From Paenibacillus sp. RC67 (lineage in GTDB: Bacteria > Bacillota > Bacilli > Paenibacillales > NBRC-103111): a DNA stretch of 64,000 nucleotides. Positions 1 to 8,503 of this stretch are shown one piece after another. The stretch is from NCBI RefSeq assembly GCF_030020805.1, contig NZ_CP125098.1:7134001-7198000 (forward strand). Direction: 5' to 3'. The notes under the pieces were generated by a model, which was not told the origin of the DNA, did no database searches, and saw only the letters and a list, made by a program, of their open reading frames with translations. The translations under genes were made by a program, and so were the position numbers. Each line of letters opens with the position of its first letter. Position 1 is the first letter of the stretch.

Positions 1-911
1 ACATCGAAAATCTGTATCGCATTAATCAATACGGTGTTGTCGTTCTGCCTGCCTATATTCAGACCTCTCATTCGTACCCGCTCTTTATTGGTGGATACGT
101 AATCCTTCATCTCAGGAAAGCCCCACGCGCTCATTTTATCGCTGCCTGTATTCGGATGCTTGCCGAACGATTCCCATACTTTTGGCGTAACTCCGCCCAG
201 CTTGAACACCAGCGTTACAGCCATCTGAGATTCAGGATCACCGATATCTTGACGTCCCTTCGTGAAGGGTACACCTGCCCTGGCAGCTATATCCCCATCC
301 TGCGTAGCATCGATAACAGTCTTTGCATACACCGTGTGGGACGTATTATCCGAACTCGCTATTTGTAAGCCGGCAATTTCAGTCCCGGCCTTACCGTCTT
401 GAACCAACGGTTTCATTTCCTTAGCCTTCATCAGAAGGTCGATGTTCGGCTCGTTGTGCACCAGCTTATAAAACACATTGGCAGCCGTATGCGTATCGAA
501 TGAAGTACCCTCTACCTGGTCATACCATTCCTGAAAAATGCCTTTATTCAAAAAGTTATGCTTTCCCGGGATAACCGGCTGCTGTGGTGCATAATTCAAA
601 TCCAGCGTATTTAACCAACCGACGGTCATAAGCCCTCCCAGAATCTCACGGTCGCGCCCGTCTACCAGAAGCACCTTAAGCCCGCTCCGGGCTGCCGAAA
701 CGGCGGCCGTAATTCCTTCGGGATCTGTCCCCACGACAATTGTGTCGTAGCGTTCCTTCACCTGTGTAACCGATTCAACCTTCGTTAATGGCTTCTGCGG
801 ACCAATTCCGGCGCTGTCATTCTTTTTCCATGCACTCCACCCTAATGTCCCTCCAATCATAGCAATAAATACAATAACACCCAGCCACATCCGCATACTT
901 TTTAGCTTCAC
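1..911 (-). CDS. FAD-dependent oxidoreductase, N-terminal part (runs off the left edge)
   Basis: Only the first ~303 codons are present; the C-terminus lies beyond the window. I read a GTG start at 911-909 because an AGGAG lies about nine bases upstream. The protein opens with a signal-anchor or signal peptide (residues ~4-22), then a dinucleotide-binding segment near residue 50 (VVGTDPEGITAAVSAARSG, a variant of GxGxxG followed by an acidic strand end), and continues with the pattern of FAD-dependent oxidoreductases of the fumarate reductase/GidA-like fold (IDATQDGDIAARAG). The membrane or export segment suggests activity at or outside the membrane. Substrate unknown. It lies 3' of the two solute-binding genes on the same strand but has its own likely promoter, so co-function is not established. 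Confidence 0.8.
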   Translation of the reverse strand, partial: MKLKSMRMWLGVIVFIAMIGGTLGWSAWKKNDSAGIGPQKPLTKVESVTQVKERYDTIVVGTDPEGITAAVSAARSGLKVLLVDGRDREILGGLMTVGWLNTLDLNYAPQQPVIPGKHNFLNKGIFQEWYDQVEGTSFDTHTAANVFYKLVHNEPNIDLLMKAKEMKPLVQDGKAGTEIAGLQIASSDNTSHTVYAKTVIDATQDGDIAARAGVPFTKGRQDIGDPESQMAVTLVFKLGGVTPKVWESFGKHPNTGSDKMSAWGFPEMKDYVSTNKERVRMRGLNIGRQNDNTVLINAIQIFD

Positions 912-956
912 AACTTCAACTCCTGTTACCAATAAGAAATGAGTTCAATTCCATAT

Positions 957-986
957 ATTGTAACAGGAACCTTTTTATAAATTCAA
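957..986 (-). promoter_or_regulatory. Candidate sigma-A promoter for the FAD oxidoreductase
   Basis: On the minus strand TTGAAT (986-981) is followed after 18 bases by TACAAT (962-957). The predicted start would lie about 40 bases before the GTG codon. Only the match to the vegetative consensus supports it; the spacer is one base longer than ideal. Confidence 0.45.
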
Positions 987-1014
987 CACCTGCCAAATCC
1001 TAGAAGGAGTTCCG

Positions 1015-2406
1015 CTATTCATTCCCCTTTTTTGCCTTCTCCTCCGCATGCGCCTTATCCAATGCCTGCTGCCCTTGCTCCTGCATCTGCTTTAGCACCG
1101 CTTCTACAGATACCCCGCCCAGCATCGCTTCCATCTGCTTCTCCATAATAACCTGAAGCTGCTCAGTAAAAGAAAGAGGAATAGTATCGTTGTAACCGGA
1201 TTGTACAGTCTCGTTATACTTCACATTATAAAACGGCTCCATACTATGCCCGTCGATGTCCTTGGCAAATTCCTTACGCACTGGAAGATCCATCGATGTT
1301 TTAGAGGCGATTTTGGCGGCCTCCCGCCCATTGAAATATTTAACTACTTCCCATGCAGAGGCTACATTCTCGGCTTGAGCGTTAATGCTGTAGATCGGAT
1401 TGATGTAAAAGTTCGGATTGCTGCTGTGCCCAGGATTGGATGACGGAGCGCCTACCATATCCCAAGCGAAGGTCGCCCCTCTCTGCTTAAGACTGTTAAT
1501 CTGACCTATGTTACCAATCGTCATAGCAGCTCGTCCCGCACCGAACAAATCTTCTCGCTCCACGTCCTCCTTGTCGTACCGGCGTTTATCAGGAGTGTAA
1601 GTCCATTGAAGCACCCCGCTCTGGTAGCCGTCGATCACAAGCCGATAGATCTTCTTCCATGAATCAGAATCCAGCATGAGCTTTTGACCTGTAGAATCCA
1701 TGATCGCTAGGCCTTCCGCCTGTCCGATATAAGAGACCAAGTCCAGCGGCGATTTCATATAACCCATATGGAATCCGTAAATCCGCTCGTCTTTGCCACC
1801 TTCCCCCTGGAAACGCTGAGCGAGACGAATCATTTCTTCCCACGTCATTTGATCCTTCGGGTAAGCGACGTGAAGCTTATCGAATACATCTTTGTTATAA
1901 AACAATACGGAGCTCGAGAAGCTCGGCGACAAGCCGTACAGCTTCCCTTGCCCTTTCATTTGCAAGTAATCGACCGCAGCCGGCAGCAGGTTAGGCAGAT
2001 CGAACTTATCCTTGGTAATGAGCGGGGACAAGTCATACAACTTGCCCTCTTGAATCAGCTTGTCATACTCGAACGACCCGGTTATTAGCAGATCTGGTTT
2101 TTGCTCCTCAATCAGCTTCAAATAATCCTTCATGTAATTTGCACCAAACAAATTCTGAGTGGACACAATCTTTACATCCAAGTCAGGAAATTTGGCCGTA
2201 AAGTAGTCCGCATACTCGTATTGGAAATAATCTTCGCTGCTCATAGCGATGCGAAGGCTGCCTTTGGGTTGAGGTGCCGCAGCTTCCTCCGACTTCTCAC
2301 ACCCGTTTAACAAAAGCAGCAATGAGGCTGACAAGGCCAGCATAGGGAAGCCATATTTATACCGTTGAAAATCGGCCCTAGTCCGCCCGCTCTTTGGGAT
2401 GATCAT
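1015..2406 (-). CDS. Extracellular solute-binding lipoprotein (ABC sugar-binding family 1)
   Basis: 463 residues. The N-terminus has a positively charged stretch, a hydrophobic core and a lipobox ending in LLNGC (Cys36), so the product should be a lipoprotein on the outer face of the membrane. The rest looks like family 1 extracellular solute-binding proteins (GKLYGLSPSFSSSVLFYNKDVFDK, a typical central block). No permease or ATPase gene is adjacent, which is unusual for a transport-binding protein. The upstream gene encodes a close paralogue fused to a membrane anchor and coupled to an ECF sigma factor. The most economical reading is a ligand-binding partner of that signalling pair, though it could serve a transporter encoded elsewhere. 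Start ATG at 2406 has a GAGAGG ribosome site seven bases upstream. Confidence 0.85.
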   Translation of the reverse strand: MIIPKSGRTRADFQRYKYGFPMLALSASLLLLLNGCEKSEEAAAPQPKGSLRIAMSSEDYFQYEYADYFTAKFPDLDVKIVSTQNLFGANYMKDYLKLIEEQKPDLLITGSFEYDKLIQEGKLYDLSPLITKDKFDLPNLLPAAVDYLQMKGQGKLYGLSPSFSSSVLFYNKDVFDKLHVAYPKDQMTWEEMIRLAQRFQGEGGKDERIYGFHMGYMKSPLDLVSYIGQAEGLAIMDSTGQKLMLDSDSWKKIYRLVIDGYQSGVLQWTYTPDKRRYDKEDVEREDLFGAGRAAMTIGNIGQINSLKQRGATFAWDMVGAPSSNPGHSSNPNFYINPIYSINAQAENVASAWEVVKYFNGREAAKIASKTSMDLPVRKEFAKDIDGHSMEPFYNVKYNETVQSGYNDTIPLSFTEQLQVIMEKQMEAMLGGVSVEAVLKQMQEQGQQALDKAHAEEKAKKGNE

Positions 2407-2428
2407 ATAAATCCTCTCTTTCGCTCCT

Positions 2429-3973
2429 TTAATTCCTGCTGTCGAGCATTGCGTTAAACAATGCTTTTTGCGCGTCTTCCTGCAGCTGCTTGAGTGTTTC
2501 GTCCAGCTTCGACCAACCCTCGATCACGGTGCCCGTTCTTTGAACGGCAATGGGAGAGAATGCCTCGTTGAACTTGCGCAGCACTCGCGGATGTACTGAA
2601 GAATCCGGCTGCTCGGCAGGCTTCATACTGTAAAACGGAGCATAATTATGCTCATCCGCAGGCTTCAATTCCTTCATCCGGACTGATAAACTTCCGCCAT
2701 ATGTTTTATCCAGCTTCTTGGCAATTTCCAGGCTATTGATCAGCTTCAGCATCTCCCAGGCAGGCCGCAGATGCTCTGATTTCGCATTAATCGCAAACAC
2801 AGACCCGATAAACAAAGAGGAAGTCTCGTCTGGACGAGCCGGATTGACGGGTTCACTCACAATATCCCATGTGAAGGAAGGCATGTTGTACCTGGAAACT
2901 GCCGTTTTTAAATCGCTACTCAACGAGAACCCGGATAACGCCATTGCTGCTTTGCCTGTAATGAACGGATTTCTCTTGTATACCTCATCCATCATCATGC
3001 TGCGTTGTGGAGTCGGCTCCCGCTGGTAGACGTACCCTTTCTGAAAGCCGTCAATCGCCATGCTCCATACTTTCTTCCAGGCCTCCGTGTTTACTGTTGC
3101 CTGCTTTCCATCAGAGCCGATCAGACTCATTCCATTCGTCTTTCCGATTTGCATCGCCAATTCGGAAGCGTCGCTGTAGTAGTACGGCAGCAGGCCGTAG
3201 ATGCGCTCCTCCCCTTTGCCATCCACCGGAAAACGTGCAGCCAACTGCATTAGCTCTTCCCAGCTCATCTTCTCTTTGGGATATGGGATGCCGTATTTAT
3301 CGAATAAGCTTTTGTTATAGTACAACGCATTCATTTCATATTCCGGAGTAAGCCCGTACAGCTTACCGTCTCCCAGCTTACGCAGCGTATCCGTTACGCC
3401 TGCGTACAAATTGTTCAGATCGTAGTTATCCTGCTTCATGACCGCATCCAGCGAGTACAGCCTGCCTTCCTTGGCGAACTCACCGTACAGCTCGGGCGAC
3501 AAGTACATGACATCCGGATTCTCTTTATCGATTAGATCGATCATTTTCTCTTTGTAATCCCCTTGATTCCATCCATTAGTATCCACGGGTATGATCTTCA
3601 CTTCCACGTTTGGGTAACGGATCGTATAAGCTTTGCCATAGCGTATCGAAAATGTATTCTCATGAAAATAAGCTACCTTTAGTGTTATTTCCTTCTCTTT
3701 TTCCATTGGCGACAATGCTATAGGGTTAGCAGGCTTAGACAGCTGTCCGAGCAAGCTTCCCAGCTCCTCCTGCTTGGTTAACACGAAAACCAACAGCACA
3801 CAGGCCAGCAGTACTGGACTCAGCTTGAGCCAACGCTGACTTCCCGGATTTCCCTCCACCTCGACACGCTCCTTAATCTTCCTCATCAAATCCTTGGAAA
3901 AGCCCCCTTCGCCCATCCTTACGGGTGAGCCTGCGAGCCGCTTCTCCCATTGCTCCGGTTCCATCTGCTTCAT
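2429..3973 (-). CDS. Membrane-anchored solute-binding-domain protein, probable anti-sigma factor
   Basis: 514 residues with three parts: a charged cytoplasmic N-terminus (1-49), one membrane helix (about 50-66) and a large external domain from ~95 onward that is paralogous to the downstream solute-binding lipoprotein. Shared blocks include WEEL(M/I)QLA.RF, GKLYGL(T/S)PE/S and the EAWKKVW..AIDGFQ region. There is no lipobox. The ATG overlaps the stop of the ECF sigma gene by four bases (ATGA, 3973-3970), so the two are translationally coupled. That gene order is typical of sigma/anti-sigma pairs. Inference: the short cytoplasmic segment binds the sigma factor and the external binding-protein fold senses a ligand. 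The N-terminus is too short for a complete zinc-binding anti-sigma domain, and I saw no HxxxCxxC motif. An alternative is a membrane-tethered transport-binding protein merely coregulated with the sigma factor. Confidence 0.75.
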   Translation of the reverse strand: MKQMEPEQWEKRLAGSPVRMGEGGFSKDLMRKIKERVEVEGNPGSQRWLKLSPVLLACVLLVFVLTKQEELGSLLGQLSKPANPIALSPMEKEKEITLKVAYFHENTFSIRYGKAYTIRYPNVEVKIIPVDTNGWNQGDYKEKMIDLIDKENPDVMYLSPELYGEFAKEGRLYSLDAVMKQDNYDLNNLYAGVTDTLRKLGDGKLYGLTPEYEMNALYYNKSLFDKYGIPYPKEKMSWEELMQLAARFPVDGKGEERIYGLLPYYYSDASELAMQIGKTNGMSLIGSDGKQATVNTEAWKKVWSMAIDGFQKGYVYQREPTPQRSMMMDEVYKRNPFITGKAAMALSGFSLSSDLKTAVSRYNMPSFTWDIVSEPVNPARPDETSSLFIGSVFAINAKSEHLRPAWEMLKLINSLEIAKKLDKTYGGSLSVRMKELKPADEHNYAPFYSMKPAEQPDSSVHPRVLRKFNEAFSPIAVQRTGTVIEGWSKLDETLKQLQEDAQKALFNAMLDSRN

Positions 3974-4512
3974 GGCTTGCCCTCCTTATTCAACAAACCG
4001 CTCACTTTCTCCCTTGCCCGGAACAGCCTGGATTTGACCGTTCCCTCCGATAAAGACAATAACTCGGCTATCTCTGCATGGGTCAACTGATGGTGCGCAT
4101 GAAGCAGCAGCACCTCTCGAAGCTTGCGTGGAAGCTCCAGTACGACCTGCCACACCTCTTCCTCCACCAGCATACCTATCGCTTCTACCTCAGCTGAAGG
4201 GCTGCTGCTATCCTTGGTCTGAAGGCCGAAAGGTATAACCTTTCGAATCCAGGCGGAACGCCAGTGGTCCTTTACCAAATTGCGCGTAATGGTCAGCAGC
4301 CAAGTTTTCACTGTGGCTTCTCCTCGAAAGGAGTAGAGCCGTTCATATACCCTTACGAACACTTCCTGTGCGATATCATCAGCCAGCTCTTTTTTACGCG
4401 TCATGAAAAAAGCATAGTTCCATACATCCTCCCCGTGTGCGAGCATCATTTCTTCCAAAATGATGTTTTTATCCACCCCGCCGGAAAGTGATTTCAAATA
4501 TTCAAAGGCCAC
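3970..4512 (-). CDS. ECF-type RNA polymerase sigma factor
   Basis: 180 residues, usual ECF length. Region 2 is clear (DDIAQEVFVRVYERLYSFRG, then KTWLLTITRNLVKDHWRS), and region 4 has the helix-turn-helix block LTHAEIAELLSLSEGTVKSRLFRARE near the C-terminus. It should direct RNA polymerase to a small regulon in response to an external signal. The start is GTG at 4512, chosen because a GAGGTG site lies seven bases upstream; no ATG is well placed. An ECF-like promoter lies just upstream, suggesting positive autoregulation. The following overlapping gene is the likely anti-sigma. The ECF subgroup cannot be assigned by eye. Confidence 0.92.
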   Translation of the reverse strand: MAFEYLKSLSGGVDKNIILEEMMLAHGEDVWNYAFFMTRKKELADDIAQEVFVRVYERLYSFRGEATVKTWLLTITRNLVKDHWRSAWIRKVIPFGLQTKDSSSPSAEVEAIGMLVEEEVWQVVLELPRKLREVLLLHAHHQLTHAEIAELLSLSEGTVKSRLFRAREKVSGLLNKEGKP

Positions 4513-4537
4513 CCCTGTTCACCTCACCAAACAATTG

Positions 4538-4562
4538 GACGATCCAATGGCCGGAAGGTTCC
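4538..4562 (-). promoter_or_regulatory. ECF-type promoter of the sigma gene
   Basis: Minus strand GGAACC (4562-4557), 15-base spacer, CGTC (4541-4538). This bipartite pattern is typical of ECF promoters (GGAAC/TGAAAC with CGTC or CGTA). It sits about 25 bases before the GTG start of the ECF gene, so the sigma factor probably activates its own operon. Confidence 0.65.
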
Positions 4563-4760
4563 CTTTATCCGGAAATATTTTCTTCATATGGATATAGTAA
4601 CGTAACTATTCTCCCGCTTCATTCGTCTTATAAGCGGACGTAACTCGGCTCTTTATGCTTTTGTTCTCATAGGCTCAAAAAAATTTGAATTGTGTGGAAA
4701 ACCCTCAACACAGCAGCCTATCGGCATGGTAAACTAGGGTTGAGTAAAGGAGAATGCGAG

Positions 4761-4892
4761 ATGAGTTCACGTCTATTACAGAACAAACCGAGTCGAAGAT
4801 TTGATTGGCGTTGGGCCTCTGTATACGGAATGACGGGGTTCCTGACGGCAATCCTGCTATGGATAGCTATCATTTGGGTTGCGCAGCTATAA
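4761..4892 (+). CDS. Small single-pass membrane protein ahead of the PBP gene
   Basis: 43 residues from ATG 4761, chosen because AAAGGAG (4746-4752) is well spaced and the longer reading frame from 4692 has no ribosome site. The first ~20 residues are basic (SSRLLQNKPSRRFDWRW), followed by one membrane helix (ASVYGMTGFLTAILLWIAIIWVAQL). It ends 34 bases before the likely start of the penicillin-binding protein gene on the same strand, so the two are probably cotranscribed. I recognise no family. A small regulatory or scaffold partner of the cell-wall enzyme is possible but not shown. Confidence 0.6.
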   Translation: MSSRLLQNKPSRRFDWRWASVYGMTGFLTAILLWIAIIWVAQL

Positions 4893-4926
4893 TTTACGGG
4901 ATATTGGTCTGGGGAGTGGAAGACAA

Positions 4927-6966
4927 GTGAGTAGCGGCTTTTTTCGATATACGGAGGATCAGACCGAAAAGCAGGAAATCCGTAAACGGAGACACTTTTC
5001 GATTCGGTTGAATTTATTCTTTTTTGTTACGTTTTCCCTGTTTAGCGTTCTGATTATTCGTTTGGCCATTTTGCAGTTTGTAGAAGGAAAATATTTCAAG
5101 GACGTTGAGAACATGATTTCCCACAGCGAAAGCCCGATCGCTCCCATCCGCGGTTCCATCTTTGACCGCAAAGGGAATGCCATCGCTCAATCCCGATCTA
5201 TGCAATCGCTCTACTATCGAGTGGAAGGCCGTGCGACAGACAAGGACGAGATCATCGAGCTTGCCAAAAAGCTGGAGGAAATATTTGCTGAACGCGGCAA
5301 GCCGGAGGCCAAGGCACTCCCTGCTGCTGAAATATTGAAGCTGATGGATGTCGGCTTTGACCTGAATAAGAACAAAACGAAAGATCCGAGTTACTACTCC
5401 ATCCCAAGACGAATCAAAGCCGATTTATCCAACAAAGAGATCGCTTTTTTATTGGAGCACCGGGATGAGCTAAAAGGAATTGAAATATTAGAGGACAGCA
5501 TCCGTCTCTACGATGATCAGAGAATCGCCGCCCAACTGGTCGGCTATATGAAACGGTTCAACGCTGCGAGAAATCCTCAATCCGGTCTGGCATATTATCG
5601 GAGCAAAACGGATGAATATCTAGACGTGGAGGATGTCGGCTTCGATGGCCTGGAGCTAATGTATCAGGAAGAGCTGCGCGGGAAGAAAGGCAGCAAGACC
5701 TACCCGGTCAATGCAGCAGAAAAAATCATCGGCCCAGCCACTATCGTTAAACCGGAAAAGGGTCATAACCTTTACTTGACGCTGGACAAGGACGTTCAGC
5801 TCGCAACGCAGAAAGCGATTACCGAGCATTTAAGCTTTATTCGAAACCGTTCGGCTGCAGGAGAGTTCGCCTATGCTCCGAATGCACGTTCAGGCTACGC
5901 TGTGGCTATGGAGGTTCAGACCGGCAAGGTAATCGCTATGGCCAGCATGCCGGATTATGACACGAATCTGTGGACCGGCGGCATAAGCAGCAACGAGGTA
6001 TACAACCAAATCATGCCGTTCGTCAATAACGGTACTATTACGACCTCTTACCCTGATTTTCCCGCCCAAGAGCGGAATAAGCACCCTTCTTCCCTGGTAT
6101 TCATGGGTTCCGTTATTAAACCTTTGACGATCCTCGTCGGGTTGAAGGAAGGTGTTATTACCCCTAACACTACCTACTACGACTCAGGTTCTTTCTCTTT
6201 CGGGAGTGGCAATAATGCCACCATCCGAAATTCAGACGGCCATGCTTACGGCTCACTGAATCCGACAACAGCGATTTTGAATTCATCCAACACGTACATG
6301 TCGGCTATGGTTGGTATCCCGCTGTGGAACAAATATGGCGGTGAGAAATCCAAGGTGCTCGACGTATGGGCTGAGCATTTAGCGGAGTTCGGCCTAGGAG
6401 TAAAAACCGGCAGTAATTTACCTAATGAAATAGCGGGATCCAACGACTTCTTCCAAAACGCCAAGACGAGCAGCATGCAGTCCGCGATGGTCTATGCATC
6501 GTGGGGGCAAAACGAGAAGTACACCACGCTGCAATTGGCGCAATATGCCGCAACACTAGCCAACCGGGGCAAGAGAATGCAGCCGCAGTTCGTCGATAAA
6601 ATTACAACGACCGATGGCGAGCTTGTGAAAGGATACGAGTCCGCCGTTATAAACGAGGTCAATTATCCGAAAAACTATTGGGATACCGTTATTAAAGGAA
6701 TGAAGAGCGGCGCTGCGGGAGTTGAGGATCTGCCCTATCCGGTAGCACGCAAAACCGGTACGTCGACGCAGGCAGTCCCTGGAGGCACCGTCGATAATGC
6801 CGTACTGATTTCCTTCGCGCCAGCAGATAATCCCGTTCTGGCTGTAGCTGTTGTCGTACCGGAAGGCAAGTTCGGGAGATATGGCGCAGCCCCAATCGCG
6901 GCTAAAATCTACGAGGCCTACGATCAGTATATAGGCGGGCTCAGCAGCAGTAAAACTAAGAAGTAG
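4927..6966 (+). CDS. Class B penicillin-binding protein (transpeptidase, PBP2-like)
   Basis: About 679 residues from GTG 4927 (GGGGAG upstream); the frame is open back to 4879. A basic N-terminus precedes a membrane anchor (~27-50), then the dimerisation domain with the conserved IRGSIFDRKGNAIA block, and a C-terminal transpeptidase. All three active-site motifs are present: S395-V-I-K398, S453-S-N455 and K609-T-G. The enzyme cross-links peptidoglycan outside the membrane and is a beta-lactam target. There are no PASTA repeats, so it is not SpoVD/PbpB-like with those domains; it resembles the elongation-type PBP2 group. A strong terminator follows. Confidence 0.9.
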   Translation: MSSGFFRYTEDQTEKQEIRKRRHFSIRLNLFFFVTFSLFSVLIIRLAILQFVEGKYFKDVENMISHSESPIAPIRGSIFDRKGNAIAQSRSMQSLYYRVEGRATDKDEIIELAKKLEEIFAERGKPEAKALPAAEILKLMDVGFDLNKNKTKDPSYYSIPRRIKADLSNKEIAFLLEHRDELKGIEILEDSIRLYDDQRIAAQLVGYMKRFNAARNPQSGLAYYRSKTDEYLDVEDVGFDGLELMYQEELRGKKGSKTYPVNAAEKIIGPATIVKPEKGHNLYLTLDKDVQLATQKAITEHLSFIRNRSAAGEFAYAPNARSGYAVAMEVQTGKVIAMASMPDYDTNLWTGGISSNEVYNQIMPFVNNGTITTSYPDFPAQERNKHPSSLVFMGSVIKPLTILVGLKEGVITPNTTYYDSGSFSFGSGNNATIRNSDGHAYGSLNPTTAILNSSNTYMSAMVGIPLWNKYGGEKSKVLDVWAEHLAEFGLGVKTGSNLPNEIAGSNDFFQNAKTSSMQSAMVYASWGQNEKYTTLQLAQYAATLANRGKRMQPQFVDKITTTDGELVKGYESAVINEVNYPKNYWDTVIKGMKSGAAGVEDLPYPVARKTGTSTQAVPGGTVDNAVLISFAPADNPVLAVAVVVPEGKFGRYGAAPIAAKIYEAYDQYIGGLSSSKTKK

Positions 6967-7014
6967 TAAGTTGGCAACCCATGTCAACGGAATAACTATT
7001 TTCGACAGATCGAG

Positions 7015-7047
7015 AAAGCCGGAACCCACTCGGTTCCGGCTTTTTTT
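7015..7047 (+). terminator. Rho-independent terminator of the PBP gene
   Basis: GCCGGAACC, five-base loop CACTC, GGTTCCGGC and seven T. Perfect nine-pair stem. It lies between convergent genes and may also slow transcription arriving on the minus strand. Confidence 0.9.
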
Positions 7048-7048
7048 G

Positions 7049-8305
7049 TTATACGGCTTTGTTGTCCACATCCTGCTTAGACTCTTGCTCACGGCTAACC
7101 TGAACGAACAGCATCTGCTCCTTCAACAAGTAGTTCCGTGCAAACGTCATCACATCCTCCGCCGTCACGCTGCGGATTTGTGAAGCAAAGTAGTGAGGGT
7201 CCGGATTAATTTGATACAGCTGCTCGGACGCTAGCCTGCTGTTCACGGATTCCGCCTGATCTTGAGAGATCATGTGCCTGCCGATGATAGCATTTTGGGC
7301 TCTTTCCAGCTCCTCATCCGTGATACGTTCATGGTGCATACGGTCCATCTCCTCGAGTATGACCGCTTTGGCGTCCTCAAGGCGAAGCGGGTCAGTGCCG
7401 ACGTACCCCGTAATGAAGCCTTCGCTGACCATAGGGCTGATCGCAGCCCATACTTCGTAGGCAAGCCCCATCTCTTCGCGAATGCGACGCTTCAACCTAG
7501 AGCCGTGGCCACTGCCTAGTAGGTGCATGGCAACGTATCCGGCATACTTGTCGTTATCGTATGAGCTCGGACCGTACATCCCCCAATGAAGGTGTGCTTG
7601 CCTGATATCTCTCGATTCGTGAATAACACGCCCCCCGAGCTGATAAGGCTGCAGCTTATCCAACGTTTCCGAGAAAGGCCCTGCTCCTGGAATGTCCAAA
7701 GAGCCGACATATTCAACCAGTTCGTCATGCTGAATATTTCCAGTAGCCACCAGCACGATATTGCTAGCCTGATAATAATGCTTATGATATTGCACAAGAT
7801 CCTCTCTCGTTATTGACGTGAGTGTGTCTTCCGTCCCCAGATTTCCAGCGCGCTCCGGATGCATCGCCCTCAGCATTCTCATAAGCGTACGACTCCCATA
7901 ATCGCGTGGATTATCATGAGCACGCTTGATTTCTTCCATCACGACTTTCTTCTCGAGCTGAAGCTCCTCTTCTGGAAATACGGAATGAAATACCATGTCG
8001 GTTAGCAGCTCCACTCCTTGCTTCCACTTATCAAAAGGTACGTATGCATAATAGCGCGTCCGATCCACGCTGGTGGCTGCGTTCATTCTACCGCCGTAAT
8101 TCTCGATATCGTTCGTAATCTGCTCTTTCGATCGTTCCTTTGTTCCTTTAAACAGCATATGCTCCAAAAAGTGCGCAATGCCGTAAGGATACTGCTTTTC
8201 GTAGTGCCCCCCAGCCCTAACCCAAAAGCACAGAAGGGTCGATACGGCCTGCTCATTGTGCTTACTGACAATGGTAAGTCCGTTTGCCAAAGTCGTTTTT
8301 TGCAT
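7049..8305 (-). CDS. M16-family zinc metallopeptidase (YmxG/PqqL-like)
   Basis: 418 residues. The inverted zinc motif H45-F-L-E48-H49 is present, followed by the downstream glutamate region (EEIKRAHDNP), defining an M16 (pitrilysin/processing-peptidase) family member. The length and the opening MQKTTLANGLTIV match single-unit bacterial M16 proteins often annotated as YmxG. It has no signal peptide and is probably cytoplasmic. The natural substrate is not known for most of the family. Start ATG has GAGAGGAG upstream. It appears to be a single-gene unit. Confidence 0.88.
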   Translation of the reverse strand: MQKTTLANGLTIVSKHNEQAVSTLLCFWVRAGGHYEKQYPYGIAHFLEHMLFKGTKERSKEQITNDIENYGGRMNAATSVDRTRYYAYVPFDKWKQGVELLTDMVFHSVFPEEELQLEKKVVMEEIKRAHDNPRDYGSRTLMRMLRAMHPERAGNLGTEDTLTSITREDLVQYHKHYYQASNIVLVATGNIQHDELVEYVGSLDIPGAGPFSETLDKLQPYQLGGRVIHESRDIRQAHLHWGMYGPSSYDNDKYAGYVAMHLLGSGHGSRLKRRIREEMGLAYEVWAAISPMVSEGFITGYVGTDPLRLEDAKAVILEEMDRMHHERITDEELERAQNAIIGRHMISQDQAESVNSRLASEQLYQINPDPHYFASQIRSVTAEDVMTFARNYLLKEQMLFVQVSREQESKQDVDNKAV

Positions 8306-8454
8306 GTCCCGGCTCCTCTCAGCATATTACTCGACAAGCAGCAAAATGCCCGCTAATGATATAAGTATTCGAGTTTCCCCTGTCCATAACCTTCAGTTCT
8401 ACAATCATTTGGGTTAAATTACCTTATTAAATTGAGAGTCATTTTGCATATAAC

Positions 8455-8490
8455 AAAAAAAGCCCGTCCGCACATAAGAATGCGGCAGGC
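8455..8490 (-). terminator. Terminator of the TagO-like gene
   Basis: On the minus strand a GC-rich hairpin (GCCTGCCGCA / TGCGGACGGGC with one bulge, loop of about eight bases) is followed by seven T. The rest of the 8306-8503 gap shows no other feature I could support. Confidence 0.75.
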
Positions 8491-8503
8491 AAATCCATTA
8501 TTA

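Noticed and set aside
6556..7092. 178-codon minus-strand frame
   Set aside because: Antisense to the penicillin-binding protein gene and running through its terminator; the PBP carries all three catalytic motifs in its own frame.
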